64,000 nt of DNA, taken from assembly GCA_000507305.1 (NCBI GenBank), contig DF239116.1, positions 195,438 to 259,437 of the forward strand, in the 5' to 3' direction. Both the position numbers and the translations under genes were made by a program. This document shows positions 1-13,400 of the stretch, piece after piece. Under the pieces are notes generated by a model. That model did no database searches and was not told the DNA's origin. It saw only the letters and a program-made list of their open reading frames with translations. Origin of the DNA: Breviolum minutum Mf 1.05b.01. Its lineage: Eukaryota; Sar; Dinophyceae; Suessiales; Symbiodiniaceae. The first letter of the stretch is position 1. Each line of letters begins with the position of its first letter.

Positions 1-461
1 TGATATAGGTATTATTAAGGTATTATGTTGACTTGGTTTCTGGACCTACATACCTCCATCGAAAGCGCTTGATCATTTACAAAATGATCTCTTTAGCCAA
101 GCCATATGTGAAACAAAAGGATTTTGCAAGTACTTGGGAGCTTTCCCTCAAGCAGCTCTGCTCTGACAGCTTTAATTTTTTTATCGACCAGGCTGCCTCT
201 TCATATTCATCTTCTTCATCTGAGTCCTCTCCAACTGTGGGTGTGTGTGGATTAGCACTGTTTCAGTGCATATACTAGGGATCTTACAACATCCATGTAC
301 AGTGTCTCATTGCAAGCTGTGATGAGAATCCCTACCACCAAACCACTACGACGTGGATTTCCTGATGGTATTTCTACCCACGGAAGTTAGACGCCACAAC
401 GCCACTGGAGGTAATTACCTCGTGACACTCCAAATAGCTTCCTATCCAGGACCCAGAAACA

Positions 462-570
462 TACTGTCGATGGAAGACATCCTATAATCCTGCACCAGTT
501 CATAGGTAGTTTACCTTATTATTTACAGGGTTTTATACATCCCAGGTGGTGATCGCCGGATTTCTTCCAT
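462..570. repeat. Inverted-repeat element family A, diverged copy
   Basis: Starts ctgtcgatggaagacatcct, ends ccggatttcttccat. Internal landmarks shared with other copies: ctgcacca, acagggttttatacatccca (reverse of tgggatgtataaaaccctgt) and gatcgccgg. Confidence 0.7.
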
Positions 571-2404
571 AAAGCGTATCACTGGTTAGATAAAAAACAA
601 AAACATCCCGCCGGACTTTTTACCGTCCCACGAAAACATATAATCTTTTATTTCGCTATGGCAAAACCATCATTTTGAACCTGAAATTGGTATCATAGAT
701 TTTTTCGTTTTTTTGTTTTTTTCTGTGTGATTCACAACCCTCACAGTGTTTTGTGGCCAACAACGATGCGAACTCAAACCACCAGTTTTTCACGCGCCAC
801 TTTTTTTCATTACAGGTTTGGACATGTGTAAAGTATGTACCGAAGCAGTCCATTCCGTAGCACTTTGAAAATGTGGCTTTTTACACGTAGCATCTAACAT
901 GTGTGCAACTTCAACGATGTCATTAGATTTGTGGGCCGGTAAAAGACCCGCCAGCAAAAACATGCCTACTGCATCTTTGGATCCATGATTAACTAATGGT
1001 TAATTGGTGGTTGAGGTTGGTGGTTTAGTGGGTAGATCCCCAAGTAAAAGTCTTGTGCATGAGGATCCACACGTATAACCATTAAGAAACAATGGGTGAA
1101 ACGATCCATATCATATTAGAATGTACTATATACTCCCGTGCTCCAAATCACGGAGAGAAGAACTCCTTGTTTTAAGAAACACGGTTACCTTCAAACTATG
1201 GAAAACCTACCCAACCCGATGCGAATGAGGCATCACAACACTGAAGAATAATGGTGAATTCAAAGCGGCTTCTTCTGGGCCTTTTAAACAATCAAGAAAA
1301 AACATATGGGTTGAAACTAGCGTAAACTACTCCACTTTGGCATCTCAAACAATCTTTCCATAGTTTTTCCTTCACTTGGAACCTATCTGAAGCAACTGCT
1401 CGGGAAGGGAAACTCGTTGGGAAATCAGTGTTTTCATTTGCCTCGGCTTTGTGTGTATTTGATCCATTTTGATCCTTCATTTCCCCCCCTTTCCGTCCTG
1501 GGCCGGTCTCCGCCGTGCCGGCATGGGGCAACTTCACTCAGATCGCTGCTAGGGTTGAGAAAGCTAAGCATCTTGAGATAATTCATGTCATGAAGCAAAA
1601 GGTGTGTGGTTTTGTAATGGTAGAAGTCAAAGGGCACAAAAATCCTTGGATATTCTTTATCTTACTTGTCCAACCCCACAGCAAGAAACAATTCCACCTA
1701 GACCTTTACAGAAGATACATACCAATAATGCCAGAAACAGTGTGGAAATTTTGACAAAACAACATCATCTTGCTAGGACCAGATGTATTACTGGATTTGT
1801 TGGCGATTTTTGAGGATGTTTGTTTTTGGACGTGTTTGAAGATTGATTCCTTTTTTTTTAGCGCATCTTGGGATTGGAATCTTGTACGCTTGACTCAATC
1901 TTGTGGCTACCTTTCAGCCATTGGCTTGCTCGCGTATGATGAAACAACCCATGAACAAAGTCAAAACGCCTTGAACTTGCTTGAACATCTTCCCAAAGTT
2001 AAGTGAAGATACAGGATTTGACTTTGAACCAAAGACATCTATAATTCCAGGTGCCCCAACACTTGGACTTGGTTTTATGACTGGAGCCATTTACTAGACT
2101 ACTGAACTTGGAAGGCCCAGTAGCATCCACTGCAAGGCCCGCCCAGATATTACAAGAAGCGGCTCCCTACCAAAAAAGAACATGACACCGTAACTTCCTA
2201 TAACTATGGATTCATCTCTCTATAAACCTATTTCCATCTACATATCTCATCATATCTCTACATTCACAGAACTAATTCTCATTTTAAAAACATCTACTTA
2301 AAACCACAACGAAAATAAATACATCTAAATTCTAACCCTGCAGATCTGCACTGTTTTGGCGCCATGGGCGCTGTCTTTTTTTGGTGGGCAGGCTTGTGAG
2401 ACAC
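571..2404. other. No gene recognised
   Basis: Only short open frames and no family motif on either strand. A GC-rich patch near 1480-1530 gives frames in several registers without supporting splice context. Confidence 0.5.
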
Positions 2405-2477
2405 CCATCTGCGCAGCGCTTCAAATGTCGCGTGACCGTTGAATCGATTCACAGCTCGTTCTCTTTGGAACTGTGAC
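2405..2477 (-). CDS. Exon-like segment, possibly thioredoxin-fold (weak)
   Basis: 73 bases, acceptor cgcag|g, donor gatgg|gtgtct, coding SQFQRERAVNRFNGHATFEA then LRRW. The FNGHATFEALRRW stretch faintly resembles the Y.G.RT.E.L..W end of PDI/thioredoxin domains. Identity is a guess; exon status is moderate. Confidence 0.35.
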
Positions 2478-4822
2478 CTGCGCATGCAGTGGAGTGGGTT
2501 CCACTATTCCAACATCTAAGATGTATAGCTCGGCATTAGCTTGGCTACTTGTAGGTTGCACTCTACTGTTTTTTGAAAGGATGTTTCAAGTGTACCCTTT
2601 TTTTTGTGAAGGGAGTGTTGCCCTTGATGAGTATTCGGCAGCTGGGTGGAGTTTGAATTCAGAGAATTTGACCAATGGAGGGATGGGAAATTCTGGAGCA
2701 ACTGATCTGGCAAACATCGGAGAACGTGTTGCAGTTTTCACGTAGGACTGTTTTCCCTGTGTGGAAACCGCTTTAGGGAAAGAAGCACCCAGGAGCTAAT
2801 TTGGTAGTTCTGATGTTTTGAACACAATCTATGTACTCCTTCCATCCCCCAAATGGGAACAATCAGCTTACACACTTTCTTTAAACATCAATCACACCTA
2901 CGAGTCACCCAGTATGTTCTCCCCTTGTGCCTTCCAAGAAGTTAGCTTTGATAGCTTGAAAACTCAAGAACATATCTTTCACCTCCTCCGGTGTCCTGGC
3001 AGGGCCCAACACTGTTGGCAGGTGCCAGGTTTGCAACAGGGTGATATTTAATGGGATTCTGCTTCCACCCACGAATAATCTACACCTCCACATATCGAAA
3101 AACCATGGTTTGGGGCCCGGTGGTTCGGTTTGAAAAGGGATCCCCGAAAGTGAAAGGATTGGCCACCTAAGGGGCACCCACCCACCCATTTAGTCATTAG
3201 TTGAACACCAAAGTTGCCAAACAAAAACAACAAGGCAACTGTATCAAGTTCAAACTCGCACAGTTTCGTAGAAGAAGAAACTAAAATTTACACAGCCGTT
3301 CGTTTTTCAGTGGAGATCATGGCTGGAATCCAAGAAAGGTCGAGATGTATCGGTTTGAAAGGAAGTCCAAAATTTCCAAACATGGTGTTGTTCTTCACCT
3401 TCATCGTACATCAATCCACTTGGAGGATTTGGGGAACCCAATTTATGAGTGGTGATTGGAGCAACCCCACAATTTGCTTGTGTCTTTTAAACAGATCTCT
3501 TTATTTCGAATTGGCGATGACTCCACTACCGATACAAAGTTACCAAATATAATATCATCACTTTTGCAAGAAGCCACCCAGCCTCCAATCTACAAAGAAC
3601 CGCCCACAAACTGTCCCCCAACAAAAACCGGGGTGATTCCCAAAAAATGCGCCAAGGTGCGCCATGCCATCTTGTGAAGCGAGGCGGCCTTCATAGCGAG
3701 GTGCAACAACAGCTTGCTCCGGGAACCTTACCGATCACGACAGCTGTCCCATGAAATCCAGTCATTTTTTTGAAAAATAAGCTGGCTATAGTAGAGGGCA
3801 GTACAAAAGGAACCCTACATAAATCAACCAACCAGGTTTTGTTAAAAGTGGTTGAAACCATGACAGTGGGCTACGTATTTGGGCGGAGGGTGATTTTTCT
3901 TCACCGAGCTCCATCATGAGATAACTGAGCATGCTCCTCCCTCCATCCTTGTAAACCTCGTTTTCGACTGTTACTGCGAGGAAGCTCCCAAGCCCAGCAA
4001 CTCGGAGACTTGAAGGCCATGGTGATAGACATCATGCCAATGACGAAAAGCTCCCTTGTAACCTAGAAAATTTGAAAGCCAAGGAACTAGCTGTGTCTTA
4101 AAAGGAATCTCCAAATGTCACTTCAAAATGTGGTGAATTTGTTTGATTCATGTCAATTTTTAGTAGAAGTTGGTCAGAAAACGCCAATGGTCTTCTTTTT
4201 TGAGGATCCTTCATTTTGAGACACACCCAAAGGGGCAAAAACAATCAAAAACGGTCTGTCTCAGTCCTGTTATCGACTTTTCAACCAATCGACCTTTGCG
4301 GCCGTTGAAACTTCGATTCCAAGGATTTCTTGTGCTAAGCTGTGCAAAGTCATTCATGGAGGCCTATATTGTAGTACTTCCCCAACCTGGAAAATATTCC
4401 CCTATACTATTCTGATATAATCTGATATATATGTTCTATCTTTTGGGGCGAATCCGATGGTGCGCGATGATCGTAAGTCGGGGGTTTTCAAGATCTTTCG
4501 TTAAATTGCTGTACTGTGTTACATGTTCCGGTACATTGAATTGTTCCTGTTTCGTGTTGTGAATATACCAAGTGAAGACCTGTACCTTACAATTTCTTTT
4601 TACATGACAGCACTTTAAGTCTTTTTTGTCATCAATTAAGTCTGCTTTTTTTTGCTGATCCTTGCCCCCTGTCCTGTGTTGAAATTGTCGAAGTGATGAG
4701 CCACAGACTTCATCCATGAGACTTTGAAAATCTGCGACACCCAAATTGAGATTCAAAATCTTTCAGGAGCAACATTTCAAAGTTAGCATAAGGTCGATTT
4801 CCGGAAAATCCTTCCTTCATGC
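2478..4822. other. No secure gene
   Basis: Minus-strand GPKPWFF near 3.1 kb recalls the GT8 C-terminal KPW motif but has no phase or flank support. The remainder shows nothing recognisable. Confidence 0.4.
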
Positions 4823-5008
4823 TCACCCCATCCAAGCCACAAAACATTCAAACACCTTCAGACTTTTGACTTTCTTTTGCAACATCTCTTGGTTTTTTGG
4901 GTCTCCAACAACTTTGGGTGTGGTGGGGACAGCACTGGGGACAGTCTTTGTCAAGAGACATCGAGGGCTATCCACTCGACCAGGTGCTTCGCGATTTTCA
5001 ATGAGGGC
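4823..5008 (-). CDS. Exon-like open segment with stop, unknown
   Basis: 62 codons on the minus strand after cctgccag: ALIENREAPGRVDSPRCLL, later KVVGDPKNQEMLQKKVKSL, ending FVAWMG and a stop. No ATG near its start, so it would be a last exon. It could end the glycosyltransferase gene or a separate gene; nothing identifies it. Confidence 0.3.
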   Translation of the reverse strand, partial: ALIENREAPGRVDSPRCLLTKTVPSAVPTTPKVVGDPKNQEMLQKKVKSLKVFECFVAWMG

Positions 5009-7391
5009 CTGGCAGGTTCTATGCGAAGTGATCCAAAGTGATGATCATTAATTTTTCTGATTTTGCAAAATTATTTGAGTCATATATACATGTGGTCAAC
5101 CTCCACATTTAGACATTTAGCTACTTTCTGATTGGTGTTCACCACGCAGAAAATTTTTCACCCACCTGAGAATCATAGAATCAGATATACAAGTCAGGAT
5201 GAAGGATCATTCCCCACGAAAACCTTCCCCTTCCCATCCATCTCGGTTCCACGCCTCGAAATTCAGCCAATGATTGGCAAAGTGTAGAATTCGAGCCTCC
5301 AGGTAGAGCAAATGGCAACGAAACTCGTTGACATTCCAGTTGATACTAAGTTGGTTGTATATATGCATATATATATATTCATATATATCTGCACATTCTA
5401 ATTTGCATGATTGTATTGGGTCTACGTATAACTATCCCTCTAGTAGAGTGTAGCAGCTAACACCCCCCACCCATCAATCAGCCAAGCAGCGTGCAGTATA
5501 TTTTGAGTGGTTTTAAGGTTCATTGTGGTGCCCCAACATCTGATATTTAAGAACACCACCTAGTTGCACTGAACTGTTGCACAAAAGAAGTTGCACATTC
5601 CTGGCCCTTTAAAAACTCAACTAACTGACATTATGGGACTGGCTATTGGGAAGTGTCTTGGAGGCTTGACCGCCGATTCCAGCATCTGGGTGTTGGAAAA
5701 ACCTTGGAAAAAAACCTGGGCAAATTGAAAGGGAATCCATCCGAAAATTGCTGCTAGACGTTATGGTGGTGGAATTCTGACGGGCAATCTTTGAATCTTT
5801 GTTCTTGGAGTAGATTGTGTTTTTTTTATCCGCCTGCTGGAGGTTTGTATGAATGAAACTCCTGTGAGATTCTGAGAAGAAACATATCGTATCATATTCA
5901 AATGCCAGTGAAAACCCCACGATATCTGGGCAAATCAGAATACCAACAACTTATTGCAAAACCCTGAAAAAATGGAGGATTCACGCGTTGTATACAGCAG
6001 CATTTTCAGTGATTCACCTGTCCTTGTCGATCCCTTTCCGCTCGTGAGGACTTTCACATCGGTCCTGCCGCAAAGAGTCGTTCAATGATGGTGCTTCAAC
6101 TAGTGTAGGTCGCCAAATTACCCTCCGGCAAGCTAACATAGCTGGCTGGAAAATGGACCATCTGAAGATGTATTTCCTACTGAACATGGGAAATTTTTCC
6201 GTTTGCCATGTTAGTTTACCAAAGGGTAAGTGGTCTCCATATGATTTCACCTCCTTCTGCGGAAGTTCTGCATGAATAAGCATTGCATTTTCATCAACAA
6301 GCCCAGCTAAGGTGTCGTGTAACCCGTTCCACTCTAAACATATCGTGTTGTTGCAACTAGATCAGCATGCAAAACCAAGCAGTTGCTTCCCATGAGCATG
6401 CTCTAGTTGAAGCAAACCGCTTTTCATCTTCCTGTTCACAAGGAATCACCACCTATGCTGAATTACTGTACTGTACTGTGCTATATACATCACCTTCAAT
6501 CTCCTACTGCTGGTGCCTGGCGGCGTGGAATTTGGCTGAGAGCCCCCCCCGCAACTAACAATGCCTTTGTGCACTGGGAAATCCACATGCCGCATCGGCA
6601 GCAACAACGACACCAACACACCATAGGACACCAAAAAATACCATCTCTTGCCCATGTTGCTTCACATCCTCTACAGCTCTGGGGATCGGATGAAAAGTCC
6701 TTCGCTCGGTAAGAAACCACCAAATTAAACTCGCTAGACATCAACGTTGGACGTCCAGCTGCCAGATCCTTGCGGAAATCGTAGCATGTCCAAAAGTTGG
6801 AAGGTAAGGTTCAAAATGCTCAGGATCCGTGAGTTGTTTCAGCCATTCATAGATACTTTTCGTGATGTGAATCATGAAGAATTCCACTTTTTTTTACCAA
6901 CAACCTGTAAATGGATTATGGATTGTTTTTCTGAAGTGAGGTTTACCGACCTTTTTCCTGTATTTCACCAGGACATCCAAGGAAAAACACTGGTATATAC
7001 AAAAAACCCTTGGCGTCCACCATTGGTATGACTCTTATACTTTGACGAGAATTATGCAGCGTTAAGACAAGAAGGTAAGCATATTGGGACAGGATAATAC
7101 TAAGCCGAGCCTTTGCACGTCTTCTGCTTTTGAAAGTTGCCAAAAGAAAGTCGAAGACTTTTGATCCGGACTTTAGAGGAATATCTTCAAATGAAGGAAA
7201 CCTAGTCCATCCATCTTCTATCCTTTTTGAAATGTAAGGATTTCAATCCCACCCTTAAACAAAACCAATGGAACACTGAAGAAAACACAAAAAAAAACAC
7301 ACACCAGTTCCAAAGAAATTCCATTCTCAATTCTCAATTCCACCGTTCGCCATCTGTTTCCATCCTGATCACATCCAATGATCCAATGTGC
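5009..7391. other. Non-coding stretch with one family E element
   Basis: AT-rich tract near 5.36-5.40 kb, repeat at 6.13-6.22 kb, and a possible minus segment near 6.95-7.14 kb. The missing 3' exons of the glycosyltransferase should lie in or below this stretch, but I could not place them. Confidence 0.4.
6129..6220. repeat. Inverted-repeat element family E
   Basis: agctaacatagctggctgga at the left, gtttgccatgttagtttacc at the right, gaagatgtatttcctactga inside. Confidence 0.8.
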
Positions 7392-7479
7392 CTCAAAGAA
7401 GTGCAAAGGATGTGAAGTGAGTTGTGCAAAAAATCCTGCCACCAACGTTTGATCGCAAAGACCAACGTCACTAGGTTTC
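7392..7479 (-). CDS. GT8 exon with DQ motif
   Basis: Codes KPSDVGLCDQTLVAGFF and on to HFFE. DQ..L...F is the downstream GT8 signature. Acceptor accaag|g. The best AG|GC donor is tttgag|gcacat, but the exon end is uncertain because several donors are possible. Exons below this point were not identified. Confidence 0.7.
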
Positions 7480-10400
7480 CTTGGTCGCCGGTTTGGCGGT
7501 TGAGACACCTCATTAAAATGGGAACAAAAACTACTTTGACTTTTGAGGATTTATAGGGGTGAAACAAAACATTTGAAGAAACACTACAGCAGCTTCAAGA
7601 ACGCTTTGAGCATGAACATGCATGTGACATAGCAACACACATGCACATGCAACGATCCTGTATAGCAACTCATATACTGCATGTAAATTCACATTGTAAC
7701 ATAAAGAACTTCGCAGTATTCGGATCTCCAAGATACCAACGAGTATCAGCAGAAACTCGGTGTTTACAAGATCCAAAAGGTCGTATGTTTCCCTTCATCT
7801 CCTTCGCCAAAGATCCGGGTATTGTAACGCTTAAGGTCATCATCAGTAGCGTGCATCAGCAAATCCACCAAAGCTGGCACAAGAGTGGGTCCAAATCAAG
7901 CAAAACAATAATGGAGTGTGTATATAATATATAAATATATATAATATATTAATATATATATATTGCATCTCTCTAGCATCGAGAAATATATGTATATATA
8001 GAGAGACAAAACACACACACACAGAGGAATGATACCAAAATGGATGGGGATTTCTATCAAGTGGTGAGCTTTGATGAATTCCAATTCGGCCTGCATGGAT
8101 CGTTGCGTTGGGCTTTAGCACCACCACGCCGTAGTTGAAGGCATCATTGAGGTCCTTCATGCGGATAGACTCATCAACTGAATTCGCCATTAGAGATATG
8201 GTAAATTCAATATGCCCCCATTGTTTATCATCCCAGAAACTAGATGTCCAAGTTCTTATGGTAAAAAGAGTATGCAACAATTCAATGTATATGCAATATC
8301 AATATCATATGCAACACATTTTTTAGAAAAATATTTAGATGCAAACTTATTCATCCAAAAACTCGTCAAACCACGGGTCCTTTCCGGCACTTAAGGGATC
8401 CAACCGCAGCAAAGGTTTGAGACTTCGCTTGATGAGGATATCGCCATCCAGCAACAAGACCTTCCTGAGATCATGTAGGCCACAACTGGTACCCTCCAAT
8501 TGGTATTGGAGACAAACTCAGCCATTCCAAACTTCGGAGATGTATAAATCTATACCAGCAATTTGCATATATCATGAATCATTCCTACTTTGAGCATCCT
8601 TGTCAACAAACAAAAGCCTATCAGATCCTATCAGTTCTACTAGTTCTATGTATATTCGACAAAAACTCATCTAAACATAGACCTTAAATTTTTCCAGTCA
8701 CCTTCCCAACAACTCAATAAAAGAGCGGCCCCTAGACCTGATGTTGCTCCAAGAAACTCATATCCCAGCGCGGGATTCCAAGCATGGACCTGAAAATAGA
8801 TTGAGAACCGTTGGAAAAGGACACGTTGGGGCTTGGAATGATGGCCACCCCTGACCTCACATTGACGAGTTATATCAACTTACAATATCCTGGCAACATT
8901 CCTTGTTCCAGTGCAGTTTATACTTTATACCAAACTCGTTTCGAATTTCTTCTGGCATTATGGCCATTTCTGTAAAGTCACTCTTTAACTAGGGTTGATT
9001 GTGCGGGTTTGTTGGCATTCTTGTTTTAAGTAGGGGAAATGTTACTGAAAGGATATATTCTCTTCAAAATTCAGCACCAAAAAAGGTGACCCGCAATTCC
9101 TCCAAAATTCGGCCTTGGCAAAGGCACCTCCATATGGCATGGGTTGTAAGATCTCCAGCACTCCTTGCCTGGAAAATCCCACCAAGGAAAAGCGCCCTCA
9201 CCCTATGGGATGTGAACCAACAAAAACGTGTTAAATAGTGAAACTGTTGGACCAGTTGAGATAATCTCATTGGAAGCACTTATCGTTTTCTTTCTGATAC
9301 TTGTAGTATGTATTTGTTTATAAGTTTGAGAGATGACTTTGTGACAGATCAATTTCAGCAAACAACCATGGGGATCGGGATTGCAACTCACTTCAGTGGC
9401 TTTGGGAAGCTGAACATGCTGGCTGTTTTACATGTTCGGAATGTCTTCAAAATGAGACTGCCATCTTTTGGGCTTGATGTTAAACATTGGGAGAGTACAA
9501 TGAGCGAAAAACAGAGAAAAGGCTGGACATATACAAATCTCCGTCTTTCTCTGCCACCTGCTATTCAACCTTTCTTACGATCTTGTATCTTAATTTGTTC
9601 ACTCGAGGGAAAACATCATTTGACATCAAGATCATCAAGCTTTTGAATGATCATTTGAGGGGATCTGACCAACATCAATAAAAATACAAACCTTTCACTT
9701 CACTTGATCAGCATTCTAGGTGAAGCACACACACATTCATAAACCTGAAGGCTTTTTCGCTTGTTTTCAAAACTCCTCTGCAAAACTCTTATAGAAAAAC
9801 CAAAAAACCAAGCCCCCAGCATCCAAAGCGTTGAAATATTACATCACCCCGAGAATTACAAGAATTGCTTTACCAACTAACTACACTGGTTTCTACCATT
9901 TGGCTGAAAAATGGATGCCTATAGAGATCCGTGTTTTTCCTGGGAACAACTCCCAGACTGGGAGTTGGAACCCCTCAAGTGTCTTCCGCTCGGCAGTCAT
10001 GGCCGCCAAGAATGCTGGGCTTGGTGGCACGTCCGGCACATCCACTACCTGCGTGGAATCTCGGGGCAACTCGCAGTGGGAGGTTCCTTCCTTTAACATT
10101 TGTGGTGACATCATCTGTTACCAACTTCGACAAAGGTGATTTTGGAATACACCTGATCAAACAATGTGGTCCCTAAAATCGATGCAAGATTGTTGGTCGT
10201 GTATGCTGAGCAAAGTACATATCCACCTGGGTAAACAAACTGGACAACCAAAGTAAATCAGCAAGACGAACAATGTCGCTTTTTAAATTTCCTTACTCAA
10301 CCATCCTGTTGCGAGAGGTTGATTGGCGAGGCCGATATAATCAGAAACTTTACGTGAAGTCATATGAGTTCACCTGTATCTTCACTAGGTGGTAAATCGC

Positions 10401-13400
10401 CAATCATCTCAAAGCCATATAAATCAACTTGCATCATTCGCCCATTGATCATTGACCCCTTATGTCTGGTCGTTGTGAGAGTGGAATGAAGCCACGATGA
10501 ACATTTGCGAAGCAAACAGAATGTTGAGAAAAAATCATACGACAATTAATCAATACAAGACCCGGAAAATAATTGACTTTGGATATTTATGTAAAAACGC
10601 ATAACAATACATATATAATATATATACATACGAATGATATTGATGGCCCCTCCCTTAAGGTACCAACTTAGTATTACTCCTATCCAAGGATGTCTGTTTT
10701 CTGTTCTCACCAGCTCTCCTAAAAATTGACAACTCTTCTAAAATCAAATTTTTCCAGAGCAGTCCTTCATGCCACCCAAAGATTCAAAACGTTGATTGGA
10801 CATTTCTGTTTTTTTTTTTTTTGGGGGGGGGGGGCAGTTTTTTGGATGTTACAAATTCCCGTCCTTGATCTGAAGAGCTTCAAAACGATGTCGCCAGGTC
10901 GTAGAGAGTTGATTCGTGCTAGGAACCAATAGAAGTCGATCAGCACCTTACACAAACGTTCGTAGTCCAAAAAAGCCCGTGTTAATTTGCGCACTGGTTG
11001 TTTTTTTTCTTGGACAACTCGATGTAGACACCTTGATCTTTGAGATCATTTTTGGAACATGTTTCATAAGATTCATAAGATATCTTTTTGGTTCAAGTAG
11101 ACAATCAGTCGGGAGAATTGCCTGAAAAAAATCACGGGAGTGAGAACCTGGGCGATGGCCATTTTGAGACTGCAGAAACCGATTGAAGACTTGTTGATCA
11201 TGAGCTCTGATGATACCTTCAAAAAGAGTCATAAAGCAAAAAACTACACAAAGAAACACCAGCTGGTAGTGTGACCACCCCATTTGAAACCATATTTAAA
11301 CAAAAAATCACCCCTCAGCTTCAAGGTGAAAAGAATCATCGAACGCATTTCATGCCACAAGCACGAATTGCATCTTCAGATGCCTCGTTTTTCAAAGAGA
11401 TGAAGTCCCCAAAATCGACCCTTCAAGTTGCCTTGTTTCATGTCACGTTCGCCCTGTTCCCCTTGTTTGGAACACCCAAAAAAAACCGGAAGCAGACCTC
11501 CACCACCTGAGTGAATTCCGGCCGAATGCAAAGTGACAAAAGCTCCCTTTGCCTCGGTATTTTTGGGGATGCCATGAGGAGCTATCCAAAATTTCCTGTA
11601 TGAAATGGTTTTCGGAGATGATTCAACTGATAATTGATAACCATTGATAACCTATCCTTAAATGCTCTGAAGTGAGTTTATGAGAAATTTGTCATTGCTT
11701 TTTGTTGGTTGGTGCAAAAAGAGCTACCGTACATTCCTTTTGGAATAGGAATTAGCTTTGGGGTAAAGAGGATTTTTTTGGGAGGGTCAAGCCTATGTTA
11801 GGTTCCTGGAGGAGACATACAGTATTTAGTCATGCCTTGTCTTATGGTCACAAGTCGCAAAAAATGGAGAATGACAATCCTTCCGTCAATAGGAATAGAG
11901 AGTCATGGGCCATGGGTGTATAAAACTCCTACTATTGGATTGCAAAATCGATTGTTGTGATTCTTTGATGTCTTTGAGCTTTGGGGAAGGCATGAGAAAC
12001 GAGCCAACACAGGCTCACTTGAGCACTCAACTATTGAACCATTTAACATGGTCCATGCAGAAGAGGAACCAGTTGACATGGAAGGATTTTAAAGACATGA
12101 AGCTTCAACACACTCGATCCAGGCAACCGGGGGACATAGGGGGACAAAAACTTTGTCAGATCATCTCCCATTCCCCGGAAAACATCCTTGTTTTCAAGAA
12201 ATCACCATTTAAGCACCCACCAAACCAATTTAGCACGACTCTAGGATTAAACATTCCGGTGTTCTCCAGCATGAGGCGTTTCCATTGTTTCAAGGTCTCA
12301 GCTTCCAAACGTAGTAGTCATTCGTTGCAAGGCTTACGACTGCGATGCGTTCTTTCCCCAATGAACCTTGCAACAAGATCGAATTGTCATGGCCTTTGCT
12401 GCAATGACTTGAAATGCCCTGGTTTGTAAATAATCATGTACGATATATACACATATTTTGTTGTAAACATAATCGCACACACACACACATTATACTTATA
12501 CTATATGTTAATCATGTGATAGCGTACAGTGAAAGTCGTGTCTTCAACAACATGATAAATCTTCATTCTGCAACTTTGAAACAGAACATATCAGAAACAC
12601 ATCTAGTTTCAGGTTCATCAATGTCAAAACAAATGGACTTCAAATTTAGGGCTCTTCACACATATTTCTTTGCCAGGTACCAACAGGTTTGAAAAACTGG
12701 GCATTCCCAGCCTGAAATGAGCAAAAGCCAAGCCCATCGCCACATCGGAGTCTTTTCCACCACATGGGTGAGGAGAGCACGGAATGCGATTTTGTAGGAG
12801 AAAAGATGGCGTTTTTTCAAATGACTGTCCCCCAAATGTATGGCCTTTCCCCTAAATCACTCAATTTCAACTGCTAGGAAAGTTTGAAGGGCGCTCATTT
12901 TAGACATATCCACATCTTCTGTGATTTTTGTCTGGATTTTTGGGAGCACTGACGTGAAACTGATGGTCTTTTCTTTGTCCAGTCCTTACAAAATTGGACA
13001 ACGCATTCTGGAATTCTGCAGCAGTAGCATGTTGAGACCTTTTTGGAAATTGGACAAATATAATTTGGGAACTAACGGTGACTAACGGCATCCGGTTTCC
13101 TTGAAGGTGGTGATTGCCAAGATGAAGAAATCTTCAGTGACCGAGGCTAAAGTTGAATGTTCCCAAATTGATGGGTCCACGAAAATGGGGCAGGTTTAAC
13201 CAACATCACCTCCTTATGAAATATATCATTTTTTTTGGGGAGGCAGTTCACTCTAAGTTCAAAACCAATTATATACATTCCATTTAACTAGTGAGACCTT
13301 CACACGACGTAGTAACTATGTAAAAGTAGCTGAACTCAGGTGACGGCCCGATGTGTCATACACTTCTTCGAAGGAGCACACCAAAACAGTAGATTTTTTG

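Noticed and set aside
3085-3135. Minus-strand GPKPWFFDMW as the GT8 C-terminal KPW motif
   Set aside because: Lacks the preceding His-x-x-Gly, shows no clear splice borders, and lies more than 4 kb from the last supported exon.
11905-12429. 174-codon plus-strand open frame
   Set aside because: It runs antisense across the GT8 exon at 12311-12366, has no recognisable motif and has low-complexity composition.
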